DNA from: Fumia xinanensis
GTDB taxonomy: Bacteria; Bacillota; Clostridia; Oscillospirales; Ruminococcaceae
NCBI RefSeq assembly: GCF_014384905.1
Contig: NZ_JACRSV010000004.1
Location: forward strand, 1 to 64,000
Direction: 5' to 3'
DNA length: 64,000 nucleotides
Shown here piece by piece: positions 23,709-33,329 of the stretch (positions are counted from its first letter, which is position 1; each line of letters starts with the position of its first letter). The notes beneath the pieces are model-generated. The model saw nothing but the letters and a program-made list of their open reading frames with translations. It had not been told where the DNA came from and ran no database searches. Made by a program: the position numbers and the translations under genes.

Positions 23709-24194
23709 TTACAGGTAGAGCTCGATGATCCGCCTGGTTTTCTTTTCCAAACCTTCCAGGCCGTTCAGATAGTATCGGTTGCCCTGCACGTCGATAATCG
23801 TGATATAGTCTTCCTTGATTTGACGCACATTGGTGGAAGCGTCGGCGATGCAGATAGTCTTATCCCCCATGAGGGTGTGGATATCCATGTAAACATAGCC
23901 GAGTTTTTCCTCTACCTTATCGACTTTTTGAATCTGCGGGATGAAGTATTTATAGCTGAGATAGTCGTTTAGTAATTTTTGCTGGTCTGCTGGCAGGGAG
24001 CTTAATTTCTCGATGATGCCGATTTCCTCTTTGTCCACTCGGACGGCGATATATTCGTCTTTGGCGCGGAAGGGAAAAAGCCGGATAAGCTGTACCGGTG
24101 CATAGTCCTTTCCCTCATAACGGAGGGAAACAATGCCGTTTTCATCCAGCGAGAAAAAGAGCTCCGCTGGATCCAGCAAATGAATGTCGTTCAT
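23709..24194 (-). CDS. DUF1854-family protein
   Basis: A 161-residue cytoplasmic-looking protein of the DUF1854 family (MNDIHLLDPAELFFSLDENG, then YAPVQLIRLFPFRAKDEYIA, then YYLNGLEGLEKKTRRIIE). The family is known as a domain or separate protein tied to ABC exporters and has been suggested to bind ligand or regulate the pump. It lies between the two ABC halves, 36 bases before the second and 54 bases after the first, which supports a three-component system. Ribosome binding site AGAAAGGA precedes ATG 24194. There are no membrane segments or signal peptide. Confidence 0.85.
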   Translation of the reverse strand: MNDIHLLDPAELFFSLDENGIVSLRYEGKDYAPVQLIRLFPFRAKDEYIAVRVDKEEIGIIEKLSSLPADQQKLLNDYLSYKYFIPQIQKVDKVEEKLGYVYMDIHTLMGDKTICIADASTNVRQIKEDYITIIDVQGNRYYLNGLEGLEKKTRRIIELYL

Positions 24195-24248
24195 GAAACC
24201 ATTCCTTTCTGATGTTTTGATAAGAGAGGCAGGAATGAGAAAATTGCG

Positions 24249-26522
24249 TTACGAAGCGTCTTCGTTGATAAATTTCAGCGCCTCCATCTGGATGTTGTGG
24301 AGCTTGAAATAAGCGCCTTTGCAGTGAATCAGCTCCTGATGGGTACCGATTTCCGCAAGCTCTCCGTCTTCGATGACAGCCAGAAAGTCGGCGTCCCGCA
24401 AAGTGGAGAGGCGGTGGGCGATAGAAATGATGGTTTTGCCCCGGCGCAGCTCCTCAATGGCCATTTGGATATTCCGTTCGGTCTGGGTGTCCATTGCCGC
24501 GGTGGCCTCGTCGAAAATGAGGATGGCGGGATTTTGCAGAATTGCCCGGGCAATGGAAATCCGCTGCTTTTCACCTCCGGACAGCTGAGTGCCGCCGTTA
24601 CCCACTATGGTGTCGTATCCTTCCGGGAAGCCGACGATAAAGTCGTGGGCGAAGGCCGCTTTGGCCGCCGCGATGACTTCCAGCATAGTGGCGTCGGGGC
24701 GGGCGTAGCGGATGTTGTCGGCGATGGTTCCCATAAAGAGATAGGTTTCCTGGGTGACGACGCCGATGTTTTTCCGAAGGTCACTAAAGGAAATGTCCTT
24801 GACGTTGACCCCATCAATAGTGATTTCGCCCTGGGTCGGGTCGTAGAGGCGGGCAATCAGATTAATGATAGTGGACTTTCCGGCGCCGGTCTTGCCGACG
24901 AGGCCGATCATCTGCCCAGCCTTTACTTCAAAGCTCACGTTTTTGATGACGGGACGGCCCACCTCGTATTCAAAGGAGATATTGTCCACTTTAATGTCAC
25001 CCCGGAGTTGGGACATGGATACAGGGGTATCGCTTTCCTTGACCGAAGCCTCGGTATCGAGAATCTCAAACATGCGGGAGGCGGCGTCCATGGAGCGGGC
25101 AATGGGATCTGTGGACTGGATGAAATACTCCATGCTGTTGACCGCCATGGAGAAAAAGGCCACCATGGAGGTCAGGCCACCCAAAGTCAGATGCCCCCGC
25201 ATAGCCAGAAGCGCGCCCAGTCCGAAGAGGACGATTTCCGCTGTCCGATAGATAAACCGCACCAGTGGGAAGAGCTTGGAGGCAATTTTCCAGTTGTTGA
25301 CGCGGACATCGGTATAAAACTGATTTTTCCGGTTAAACCGGCTGACTTCCTGCTGTTCGCCGGCAAAGCATTTGACCACCTTCTGTCCTCCCAAAGAATC
25401 GGTGATACCTGATTTGAGGGAACGCAGTGTACGGTGGCATCTCCGCTCCGAACGCTGGAAGCGTTTGAGCCCTTTTATGAGGACCAGGGCACTCAAGAGA
25501 ACGGAGATCAGGATGACTATTGTCAAAATAGGGCTGATGGAGGCCATAATTCCCAAAAGGCCGATGACAGTGATGACGCTGACGATATAGTAGGGGATGA
25601 GCTCAACAAAAAAGTATTGGAGCCAGTCGGAGTCGTCGTCGATGCGGGTCATCAGGGTACCGGTGGTCTTGCTGAGAAAAAAGTTAATAGAGAGCCGCTG
25701 CATGGCGGAAAAAATTTTTACCCGCAGGTTGTGCAGCACCTTCATGGAAACCTTGGTGAGCAGGATGCCATAAACCGAACTGAAAAGTGAAGCGATGAGC
25801 TTGACGGCGAAAATCAAGAGGACGATCTGGATGACCTGTCCGTAAAATTTGCCGCCTGCGGTCAGCACTTCGTCGTAAAACATCTGGGAACTGATGAGCG
25901 GGGTGATGAGGGTTAAAACGCTGCTGACGACGATGAGCGCCAAAATCAGCAGAGATTCCTTCCAATAGGCGCGGTATTCGCCCAGCATCCGTTTGAGGGA
26001 AGAGGCGTTTGTGAGGCAGTTGGGGCAGACGCTGCGTTCCTGGCTGGGGTAAAGCCTTTTGCAGATAGGGCAGCATTTGAATTCGTCTTTCAGGCCGCTG
26101 TCGTCGATGGGGAGGTGATCCCTTGTATGGAGGATCCGCTCTTTGAACTTTTCAAAGATTCCCACAGACGAAAGAGACAGCCTGCATACCGTTTTTTCTT
26201 CTGCTTCCAATTTTAAAATGAAAGTCGAAACGGTGTACAGCCTGTCTATCTGAACGTCTTTGATTTTTTCTAGGGGAAAGGCGCAGTAGTCGGACACTTC
26301 GTACAGGATTTCATTTTCTCCCCTGCGTCCCTGCTTGTTGCGCACAAGCTTTTCTTTCCCATAAAGAACGCAAAGTTCTTTTGGAGTCAGCGCAAGGTAG
26401 ATCTCTTGGTAGCTATTCTGTTTTGAAACATCTGCTTTTGCCGTATAAAGGATATTGTCTTTTGAAACGCCGCGTCTTTCAAAAGCATCTTCTACAGCTT
26501 TCGGTAAATGTAGGAAAAACAC
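24249..26522 (-). CDS. ABC exporter half with N-terminal PH-like domain and zinc ribbon (first of pair)
   Basis: A 757-residue protein from GTG 26522, chosen because AAAGGAGGT lies seven bases upstream; longer in-frame starts would have to read through that site. Residues about 1-150 are a beta-rich PH-like domain (LALTPKELCVLYGKEKLV, CAFPLEKIKDVQIDRLY). Next comes a zinc ribbon CPICKRLYPSQERSVCPNC near 163-181, six transmembrane helices, and an ATPase with GLVGKTGAGKST, QLSGGEKQR and ILIFDEATAAMD. It shares its layout with the second half, so the pair looks like an old duplication. Promoter at 26626-26654. Confidence 0.85.
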   Translation of the reverse strand: MFFLHLPKAVEDAFERRGVSKDNILYTAKADVSKQNSYQEIYLALTPKELCVLYGKEKLVRNKQGRRGENEILYEVSDYCAFPLEKIKDVQIDRLYTVSTFILKLEAEEKTVCRLSLSSVGIFEKFKERILHTRDHLPIDDSGLKDEFKCCPICKRLYPSQERSVCPNCLTNASSLKRMLGEYRAYWKESLLILALIVVSSVLTLITPLISSQMFYDEVLTAGGKFYGQVIQIVLLIFAVKLIASLFSSVYGILLTKVSMKVLHNLRVKIFSAMQRLSINFFLSKTTGTLMTRIDDDSDWLQYFFVELIPYYIVSVITVIGLLGIMASISPILTIVILISVLLSALVLIKGLKRFQRSERRCHRTLRSLKSGITDSLGGQKVVKCFAGEQQEVSRFNRKNQFYTDVRVNNWKIASKLFPLVRFIYRTAEIVLFGLGALLAMRGHLTLGGLTSMVAFFSMAVNSMEYFIQSTDPIARSMDAASRMFEILDTEASVKESDTPVSMSQLRGDIKVDNISFEYEVGRPVIKNVSFEVKAGQMIGLVGKTGAGKSTIINLIARLYDPTQGEITIDGVNVKDISFSDLRKNIGVVTQETYLFMGTIADNIRYARPDATMLEVIAAAKAAFAHDFIVGFPEGYDTIVGNGGTQLSGGEKQRISIARAILQNPAILIFDEATAAMDTQTERNIQMAIEELRRGKTIISIAHRLSTLRDADFLAVIEDGELAEIGTHQELIHCKGAYFKLHNIQMEALKFINEDAS

Positions 26523-26625
26523 TCTGCCACCTCCTTTTAGAAAAATCGTCATAATTCCGTCAAAGAAACTGTGCAATTGGTACGCAACTCCTACCAATTT
26601 TTGTCATCTTTAACAGAATAAGAAC

Positions 26626-26654
26626 AGTTTAGCAGATTTTTTTGGCAATGTAAA
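26626..26654 (-). promoter_or_regulatory. Promoter of the ABC exporter/DUF1854 operon
   Basis: Minus-strand TTTACA (26654-26649), 17-base spacer, TAAACT (26631-26626), about 105 bases before the GTG start. Confidence 0.55.
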
Positions 26655-26692
26655 GAGTTACATTAAATTTTATAATTAATATAATATATTTC

Positions 26693-26732
26693 AAAAAAAT
26701 GCACCGATTGAGGCTAATTTCTCAATCGGTGC
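26693..26732 (-). terminator. Terminator of glgP
   Basis: A 12-bp stem GCACCGATTGAG/CTCAATCGGTGC (26701-26712 with 26721-26732), with seven T following on the minus strand. It lies 14 bases after the glgP stop. Confidence 0.88.
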
Positions 26733-26745
26733 GTATAATTACATA

Positions 26746-29139
26746 TTATTTATACCAAATGTTGTTCACATAATCCATGATACTGCGGTCTGCGGAGAAA
26801 ATTCCGGAATTTGCAATGTTGTGGAGGGACATCTGGTTCCAGCGGCAGGCATCCTTGTAGACGTCGTTGACCGTCTGATGAATCTGGCGGTAGCTTTCAA
26901 AGTCCGCCAACGACATATAGCTGTCGTTGTTCAAAAGATAGCTGACAATCGTCTCGAAGTTTTTCCCCTCAATGCCGCCTTTCTGTACAAAATCCAGAAC
27001 TTCCTTTACATAGGGATTGGTTTCGTAGACTTTGCGGGGGTGATAGCCCTCTGCTTTCAGGCGGTTGACTTCCGGGGTATCCATGCCGAAAATGAAGATA
27101 TTATCTTTGCCAACCTGCTCGTAAATCTCGATGTTGGCGCCGTCCATGGTACCCAAAGTCAGAGCGCCGTTGAGCATCATCTTCATATTGCCGGTACCGG
27201 AGGCTTCTTTCCCCGCTTGGGAGATCTGCTCGCTGATTTCAGCGGCGGGGTAGATCATCTCAGCCAAAGAAACCTTGTAGTCGGCTAAAAAAATCACCTT
27301 TAGCATACCGCTGATGCTGCTGTCCTTGTTAATCATATCACCCAAACCGCAGATAAAACGGATGATTTCCTTTGCCATAAAGTATCCAGGGGAGGCTTTG
27401 GCTCCAAAAATAAAGGTTCGGGGCTCCATCTCAAGGCCATGATTCTTGATTTGCAGGTAAAGGTGAAGGATATGAAGAGCGTTCATCAGCTGACGTTTGT
27501 ATTCGTGAAGGCGCTTGACCTGCACGTCGAACATGGAGCAGGGATCCACGTTGATGCCGTTGGCCTTGGAAATATATCGGGCCAGGTTTTCTTTGTTCCG
27601 CTGTTTGATGTCGCCCAGGCAGGAGAGAACGGTGTCGTCGCTTTCATACTGCTCCAGCTTTTTCAGCTCCATCAGATCTTTTTCGAATCCGTCACCAATC
27701 AGCTCTTTTACCATGCTGGTCAGCAGGGGATTTCCCTGGCAGAGCCAGCGCCTTGCGGCAATGCCGTTTGTGACGTTTGTGAGCTTATGAGGGAAGATGT
27801 CGTCAAAGTCCTTGAACAGGTCTTCTTTGAGGATGTCAGAGTGTAGCTTCGAGACCCCGTTGACCGAGTAACAGGCGATGACGCAGAGATTTGCCATTCT
27901 CACACAGCCGTCGCCGATGGCCGCCATGGAAGGAATCGCCCCCCGTTTTTCCGGGAACTTTTCAAAAATTTCATTGCAGAAGCGGCGGTTGATCTCCTCT
28001 ACGATGGTGGTGATGCGGGGAAGATGTTTGCGGAATAGGTTGAGATCCCATTTTTCCAGCGCCTCGCTCATAACGGTGTGGTTGGTGTATGCCAGGGTGC
28101 GGCAGGTGATGTCCCAGGCCTTTTCCCACTGGTAGCCGTATTCGTCTAAGAGAAGCCGCATCAGTTCCGGCACACAGAGAGCGGGATGGGTGTCGTTAAT
28201 GTGGATAACGACCTTGTCTGGGAGATTATCGAGGGTGGGATTCTGGCGCAGGTGCGCCTGAACGATATTCTGAAGAGAGGCGCTGACGAAAAAGTACTGC
28301 TGCCTCAGACGGAGCTCTTTCCCCTCGATATGGTCGTCGGCGGGATACAAGACTTTGGAGATGGCAGCGGCCTTGGCATCACTCTCCATTGATTTTACAT
28401 ATTCGCCGCGGGAAAATTCGTTCATATCGAAGGCGTCAGCGGATTCCGCCCGCCACAAACGCAGGCTGTTTACCGCGTCGCTCTTGTGTCCGGAGATGAG
28501 CAGGTCGTAAGGCACGGCCCGGACCGAATAGTAGTTGCTGTGGATGGTTTTAAGGCCCTGTTCGCTCCACTGTTCGGTGACATTGCCTTCAAAGTGGACC
28601 TCCACTGCTTCATCTACACGAGGGGTGAGCCAGTAAGAACCCATTTCCAGCCAGTTGTCGGGAAATTCTACCTGCCAGCCGTCCACGATTTTCTGTTTGA
28701 AGATGCCGAACTCATAGCGAATGGAAAATCCGGTGACAGGGTAGCCCAAAGTGGTAGCCCCATCCATATAGCAGCTGGCAAGACGGCCCAAACCGCCGTT
28801 GCCGAGGCCTGCGTCCGGCTCCATATCGTAAATTCGCTCTAAATCGAAGCCCAGCTCCGCCACAGCCCGTTTCATCTCCGGCTCCAGGCAGAGATTATAG
28901 AGGTTGTTTTTCAACGAGCGGCCCACCAAAAATTCCATGGACATGTAGTAGATCCGTTTGGGATCCTTTTGTTTCAATTTGTCTAAGTATTCGCCCCGTT
29001 TGTCCAGAAGCATTTCCTGCACCACCGTGAGGACGGTGCCATACATCTGGCGGTCAGTCGCTTCTTCCGGTACGTATCCGTATTCGCTTTTCAGCGTTTT
29101 AACGAGTTTTTGTTTCAACTCCTGCACAGATAGATTCAT
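26746..29139 (-). CDS. glgP: Glycogen/starch phosphorylase
   Basis: A 797-residue enzyme that releases glucose 1-phosphate from alpha-1,4-glucan ends. The pyridoxal-phosphate lysine is in GTGNMKMMLNGALTLGT, near residue 654. Other family segments are YMSMEFLVGRSLKNNL, GLGNGGLGRLASCYMDG and HINDTHPALCVPELMRLLL. Start set at ATG 29139 (MNLSVQELKQKLV); a longer in-frame start at 29232 gives an N-terminus without family similarity. It lies after glgA, separated by that gene's terminator, so it may have its own promoter. Confidence 0.94.
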   Translation of the reverse strand: MNLSVQELKQKLVKTLKSEYGYVPEEATDRQMYGTVLTVVQEMLLDKRGEYLDKLKQKDPKRIYYMSMEFLVGRSLKNNLYNLCLEPEMKRAVAELGFDLERIYDMEPDAGLGNGGLGRLASCYMDGATTLGYPVTGFSIRYEFGIFKQKIVDGWQVEFPDNWLEMGSYWLTPRVDEAVEVHFEGNVTEQWSEQGLKTIHSNYYSVRAVPYDLLISGHKSDAVNSLRLWRAESADAFDMNEFSRGEYVKSMESDAKAAAISKVLYPADDHIEGKELRLRQQYFFVSASLQNIVQAHLRQNPTLDNLPDKVVIHINDTHPALCVPELMRLLLDEYGYQWEKAWDITCRTLAYTNHTVMSEALEKWDLNLFRKHLPRITTIVEEINRRFCNEIFEKFPEKRGAIPSMAAIGDGCVRMANLCVIACYSVNGVSKLHSDILKEDLFKDFDDIFPHKLTNVTNGIAARRWLCQGNPLLTSMVKELIGDGFEKDLMELKKLEQYESDDTVLSCLGDIKQRNKENLARYISKANGINVDPCSMFDVQVKRLHEYKRQLMNALHILHLYLQIKNHGLEMEPRTFIFGAKASPGYFMAKEIIRFICGLGDMINKDSSISGMLKVIFLADYKVSLAEMIYPAAEISEQISQAGKEASGTGNMKMMLNGALTLGTMDGANIEIYEQVGKDNIFIFGMDTPEVNRLKAEGYHPRKVYETNPYVKEVLDFVQKGGIEGKNFETIVSYLLNNDSYMSLADFESYRQIHQTVNDVYKDACRWNQMSLHNIANSGIFSADRSIMDYVNNIWYK

Positions 29140-29280
29140 CTCGATTACCCCGCTTGCATTGTAAATTTTTCCGCCTGAAAAAGCGGAAATAGATTGCTTT
29201 TCAATTTTTCCCAATATGGCCGGATTTATCAAAAATCTGAATGATCCGGCGCATTTTCTTTCTCTTTTTTATCATGTCTG

Positions 29281-29339
29281 CTTTAAAAGCAAAGGAACCC
29301 GGTGCGCCGCCCATAACGGGAGATGCGCATCGGTTCCTT
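29281..29339 (-). terminator. Terminator of glgA (glgBCDA operon end)
   Basis: Stem AAGGAACC/GGTTCCTT (29292-29299 with 29332-29339) extended by GTGCGC/GCGCAT with wobble. A GCTTTTAAAG run follows on the minus strand. Confidence 0.65.
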
Positions 29340-29376
29340 GCACAAGCCTTTTATTGTCTTGAGGATGATGGAGCCG

Positions 29377-30798
29377 TTACAGAATCGACTCGTAGATTCG
29401 GATGTATTCGTCCGCTGAGGCATTCCAGGAATAATCTCCCGTCATGCCGTTTCGGAGAATGGTTTTTAGCTGGTCTTTATCATACCATATGGTCATGGAT
29501 CTGTAAATAGCGTCTAACATATCATATGCGTTGAAGGACTGGAAGGTAACCCCGTTGCCGGTCCCGCTTCCCGCCTCGAAGGGGTGCACCGTGTCTTTTA
29601 AGCCGCCCACGGCGTGGACGATGGGGATGGTGCCATACCGCAGGGCGATCATCTGAGCCAGGCCACAGGGTTCCGACCGGGAGGGCATCAAAAACATGTC
29701 AGCGCCGGCGTAAATTTTCTGCGCCAGCGACGAGGAAAACATAATACAGGAACGGACCTTGTCGTGATGGGCGTACTCGCAGTAGCGCATGAAGTTTTCG
29801 TAGTCGGGATAGCCCGTCCCCAAAACGATGAGCTGAATATCGCATTCCATCAGCTTATCCATGACCTGTTCTAGGAGGTCCACACCTTTTTGGGGTGTCA
29901 GCCGAGTGACCATGCCGATGAGGGGAATGTCGTTTCGCTCCGGCAGCCCCATCTCTCGCTGCAATTCCCGCTTGTTGAACCGTTTGTTGTCAGGGGTATT
30001 GGCGGTGTAATTGGTATGGATATGGACGTCGGTAGCGGGGTCGAACAGGTCAGTGTCGATACCGTTGACAATACCGGTCAGTTTATACTGCCGCGCCCGG
30101 AGGATGGGGTCGAGTCCAAAGGAAAAATAGGGGCTCAAAATCTCCTGAGCGTAGCTGCGGGAGACTGTCGTCACGGCATTGGAGCACTCAATGGCCCCTT
30201 TCATCAGATTGATGCAGCCGTCATGCTCTAAAAGATTCGCCTGGCCTTTGTAGATGCCCAGGACACTTTCGAGAATTTCCATGCCGTATTTGCCCTGAAA
30301 CTCGATATTGTGAATGGAAAAGACGGTTTTGATATTTCCATAGCCTTCAATGAGCCGATACTGGGTGTCCAGATAGACGGAGACCAGTGCCGTGTGCCAG
30401 TCGTTGGCGTGGATGACATCTGGGAAAAATCCCACCTGGGGGAGTATTTCTAACACCGCCTTGGAGAAGTAGGCGAACCGCTCGGCGTCGTCGTATTCGC
30501 CGTAGGGGGCGGGGCGCTTGAAGTACTGCTCATTGTCGATGAGGTAATAGGTAACACCGTCCACTAAAGCAGTGAAAACGCCGCAGTAGCTGCTGCGCCA
30601 GCCGAAGTTAAAGTAAAAGTATTTCATGTATTGGCACTGATCCCGCATTTGCTGTTTCATGGAAGAATAGAGGGGGATTACTACCCGCACGTCATGCCCC
30701 TTTTGTACCAGCGCCTTGGGGAGTGCGCCCGCCACATCGCCGAGGCCGCCAACCTTGATAAAGGGGAGCGCCTCGCTGGCGGCAAATAATATTTTCAA
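29377..30798 (-). CDS. glgA: Glycogen synthase (ADP-glucose, GT5)
   Basis: A 473-residue retaining GT-B glycosyltransferase that extends alpha-1,4-glucan from ADP-glucose. The substrate-binding signature KVGGLGDVAGALPKAL sits at residues about 16-31. The C-terminal half has GMVTRLTPQKGVDLL and the catalytic-site segment MPSRSEPCGLAQMIALRYG. Length is normal. It is the last gene of glgB-glgC-glgD-glgA. The spacer to glgD holds a three-way-junction-like hairpin group just before the ribosome binding site. Confidence 0.95.
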   Translation of the reverse strand: MKILFAASEALPFIKVGGLGDVAGALPKALVQKGHDVRVVIPLYSSMKQQMRDQCQYMKYFYFNFGWRSSYCGVFTALVDGVTYYLIDNEQYFKRPAPYGEYDDAERFAYFSKAVLEILPQVGFFPDVIHANDWHTALVSVYLDTQYRLIEGYGNIKTVFSIHNIEFQGKYGMEILESVLGIYKGQANLLEHDGCINLMKGAIECSNAVTTVSRSYAQEILSPYFSFGLDPILRARQYKLTGIVNGIDTDLFDPATDVHIHTNYTANTPDNKRFNKRELQREMGLPERNDIPLIGMVTRLTPQKGVDLLEQVMDKLMECDIQLIVLGTGYPDYENFMRYCEYAHHDKVRSCIMFSSSLAQKIYAGADMFLMPSRSEPCGLAQMIALRYGTIPIVHAVGGLKDTVHPFEAGSGTGNGVTFQSFNAYDMLDAIYRSMTIWYDKDQLKTILRNGMTGDYSWNASADEYIRIYESIL

Positions 30799-30822
30799 AA
30801 ATAATCATTCCTTTCTTCGCAA

Positions 30823-30876
30823 TTTGTGCCGGTTTTGGCGTAGCCAAAAGTGGCGTAGGGCCGCCAGTAGCACAAA
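30823..30876. repeat. Three-way hairpin group between glgD and glgA
   Basis: Outer stem TTTGTGC/GCACAAA (30823-30829 with 30870-30876) encloses TTTTGGC/GCCAAAA (30833-30839 with 30843-30849) and TGGCG/CGCCA (30851-30855 with 30862-30866). On the minus strand the glgA ribosome binding site AGAAAGGA follows directly. Confidence 0.6.
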
Positions 30877-30901
30877 AACGGAGGCTTTTTTGGGTGGAGT
30901 C

Positions 30902-32020
30902 TTAAACGGTTTGCCCTTTAGCGATGACAAAGGGATAGGTAGAATAGCCGGACAGTACATGATTGTCCGCAACGGTTACGTCTTTGTCGGTGATGACGCA
31001 GTTGAGTTTCGCCCCGCTGCCGATAATCGACCGCTGCATAATGATGCAGTTATTGAGCACCGCGCCCTTTTTGATTTTGACGCCGCGGAATACGATGCAG
31101 TTATTGAGTTCGCCGTCGATTTCGCATTCGTCGGCGATGAGGCTGTTGTGTACCTTGCCGTCAAAGCCATAGGTGGTGGGGACGCTGTTTTTTACATGGG
31201 TGAGCACTGGCGTATCGGAGTAGAAAAGCTCTTTACGGACTTCCTTTTTAATGAGATCCATACTGGCCTGGTAATAATCGGCAACCGTGTTGATGACCGC
31301 GCAATAGCCCTTGTGCTCAAAACCGTAAATATTGAGTTTGTTGATGTTTTTGGTGATAAAATCTCTGGCCAGGTTGGTCCATCCAAAAGTAAATGCTCGG
31401 TCCAGAAGGGAAAGCAAAAGCTTTTTATTAAAGATTACCACGTTAAGCATGGCGCTTTGGGTTTCGTTTTCCTGTCCGACGGTAAAATAAGCGTCCACAA
31501 CCCGGCCAGAGGTATCAGAATCCAAAACGACGCCGTTATAAATAGCCTCGTCGTGATTCTGGTAGAGCAAGGTAATATCGGCCTCTCGTTCGATATGGGA
31601 TTTGATCATGGCGGTGAAATCCACGTTCATCACCTGATTGGCGTCGGCAAGGATGATGTAATCCTCGTCACACATTTCGATGTAGCCCCGCGCTGACAGC
31701 AGCGCATCAATGGCGCTTCGGTTTCGGGTGTTGGCGGTTTCCGCCTTGGCAAAGGGAGTGAGGATTTTAAGCCCGTCAGTCTTTCTGTCTAGATCCCAGT
31801 CCTTGCCCCATCCCAGATGGTCCTGTAAAGAGCCGTAGTGTTCTTTGGTGAGGATGCCGATATTGGATACCTTCGCCTTGACAAGAGATGAAAGAATAAA
31901 GTCGATGAGCCGGTATCGTCCGGCGAAAGGAATGGTCGCTAGGGTGCGCTCCGAAGCAAGTTCGTTGGGGGAGACGCCGTAGCTTTCCGAAAACAGGATA
32001 CACATTGTCTGTGATGCCAT
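30902..32020 (-). CDS. glgD: Glucose-1-phosphate adenylyltransferase regulatory subunit GlgD
   Basis: A 372-residue GlgC-like protein. Instead of the catalytic GGxGxRL loop the N-terminus reads CILFSESYGVSPNEL, which marks the non-catalytic GlgD subunit of Firmicutes that boosts GlgC activity in a mixed tetramer. The nucleotidyltransferase fold (AGRYRLIDFILSSLV) and the C-terminal left-handed beta helix (NCIVFRGVKIKKGAVLNNCI) remain. Start at ATG 32020, GGAGGT eight bases upstream. It follows glgC by 36 bases. Confidence 0.93.
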   Translation of the reverse strand: MASQTMCILFSESYGVSPNELASERTLATIPFAGRYRLIDFILSSLVKAKVSNIGILTKEHYGSLQDHLGWGKDWDLDRKTDGLKILTPFAKAETANTRNRSAIDALLSARGYIEMCDEDYIILADANQVMNVDFTAMIKSHIEREADITLLYQNHDEAIYNGVVLDSDTSGRVVDAYFTVGQENETQSAMLNVVIFNKKLLLSLLDRAFTFGWTNLARDFITKNINKLNIYGFEHKGYCAVINTVADYYQASMDLIKKEVRKELFYSDTPVLTHVKNSVPTTYGFDGKVHNSLIADECEIDGELNNCIVFRGVKIKKGAVLNNCIIMQRSIIGSGAKLNCVITDKDVTVADNHVLSGYSTYPFVIAKGQTV

Positions 32021-32056
32021 AACTAGTACCTCCATCTATATAAAGTAGGAATAATC

Positions 32057-33265
32057 TTATCGGTTGGCGTCCGGCTCGATCATCTCCTTGGGTTTTACGA
32101 CCTGGCCTTTCTTCACGATAGCTCCCCGGCCCACGACTGCAATGCCCCATTCCGAGGGATCGGGGTAGTTGCAGGGATCGTCGCCTACCACGGCGCCTTC
32201 CTCAATAATGGCATCCTCCGCGATAATTGCGTATTTGACAGATGCGCCCTTTTGGATGACGGTATTGCTCATAACGACGGCAGAATTGAGTTCGGCGCCC
32301 TCCTCCACAGTGACGCCGGAGAACAAAACACTATACCAAAGTTTCCCGTCGATATCGCAGCCCTCGGTGACGATGGACTCCACCACGTCGGCGTGTTCGC
32401 CGATAAAATGGGGCGGATGTGGTTCATTGCGGGCGTAGATTCTCCACTGGTTGCTGTTTAGGTTGATGTTGCTCTTGGGATTTAGAAGGTCCATATTGGC
32501 TTCCCAGAGGCTTTCGATGGTTCCAACATCTTTCCAGTAGCCGTCAAACTGATAGGCCATCATCTTTTCCCCGTTTTGGAGCATGGCGGGAATAATGTTT
32601 TTGCCGAAGTCATTGTCGCTTTTGGGATTTGCCTCGTCGTCAATGAGGTATTTTCTAAGTTTTGGCCAATTGAAGATATAAATACCCATAGAGGCCTTGG
32701 TGGATTTTGGCTGCTTGGGTTTTTCCTCGAATTCGTAAATGCTGCCATCCTCGTTGGTATTCATGATGCCGAAGCGGCTGGCTTCTTCTAAAGAGACGTC
32801 CAGCACGGCGATGGTAGCGGTCGCTCCATTTTTATTGTGAAAGTCCAGCATTTTAGAGTAGTCCATCTTGTAAATATGGTCGCCGGAAAGGACAAGGACG
32901 TTGTCCGGGTCGTATTTCTCGATGAAATTCATGTTCTGGTAGATGGCGTCCGCGGTTCCCTTATACCACTTGCCTTCCTTGCCGCTGACGTATGGAGGAA
33001 GGATATACACCCCGCCGTTCATTCGGTCCAGATCCCAAGGCTGGCCGTTTCCGATATAGGAGTTTAGCTCCAGTGGCCGGTATTGGGTCAGGACGCCTAC
33101 AGTGTCGATGCCGGAATTGACGCAGTTCGACAGGGGAAAGTCGATAATGCGGTATTTCCCTCCAAAGGGGACGGCGGGTTTGGCCACTTCTTTTGTCAGG
33201 ACATAGAGCCGGGTGCCCTGTCCGCCTGCCAATAGCATGGTGACGATGTCTTTTTTCTGTTTCAT
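32057..33265 (-). CDS. glgC: Glucose-1-phosphate adenylyltransferase GlgC
   Basis: A 402-residue enzyme making ADP-glucose from ATP and glucose 1-phosphate, the first committed step of glycogen synthesis. The nucleotide loop LAGGQGTRL lies at residues about 12-20, followed by [19 protein letters not shown] and the catalytic region [23 protein letters not shown] is the metal-binding segment. The C-terminal half is a left-handed beta helix ([19 protein letters not shown]). It lies between glgB and glgD, with a small hairpin (33311-33329) just after glgB. Confidence 0.96.
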   Translation of the reverse strand: MKQKKDIVTMLLAGGQGTRLYVLTKEVAKPAVPFGGKYRIIDFPLSNCVNSGIDTVGVLTQYRPLELNSYIGNGQPWDLDRMNGGVYILPPYVSGKEGKWYKGTADAIYQNMNFIEKYDPDNVLVLSGDHIYKMDYSKMLDFHNKNGATATIAVLDVSLEEASRFGIMNTNEDGSIYEFEEKPKQPKSTKASMGIYIFNWPKLRKYLIDDEANPKSDNDFGKNIIPAMLQNGEKMMAYQFDGYWKDVGTIESLWEANMDLLNPKSNINLNSNQWRIYARNEPHPPHFIGEHADVVESIVTEGCDIDGKLWYSVLFSGVTVEEGAELNSAVVMSNTVIQKGASVKYAIIAEDAIIEEGAVVGDDPCNYPDPSEWGIAVVGRGAIVKKGQVVKPKEMIEPDANR

Positions 33266-33329
33266 GCTGTAACACCTCGTTTATTTTACTTGTAGTAGCA
33301 ATGTGGGAGAGGCTCCCCAAATGGGAGCC

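Noticed and set aside
24297..25412. 371-codon open frame on the plus strand opposite the ABC exporter gene
   Set aside because: It is antisense to a clearly conserved ABC transporter with all motifs, has no ribosome binding site, and its composition reflects the codon bias of the other strand.
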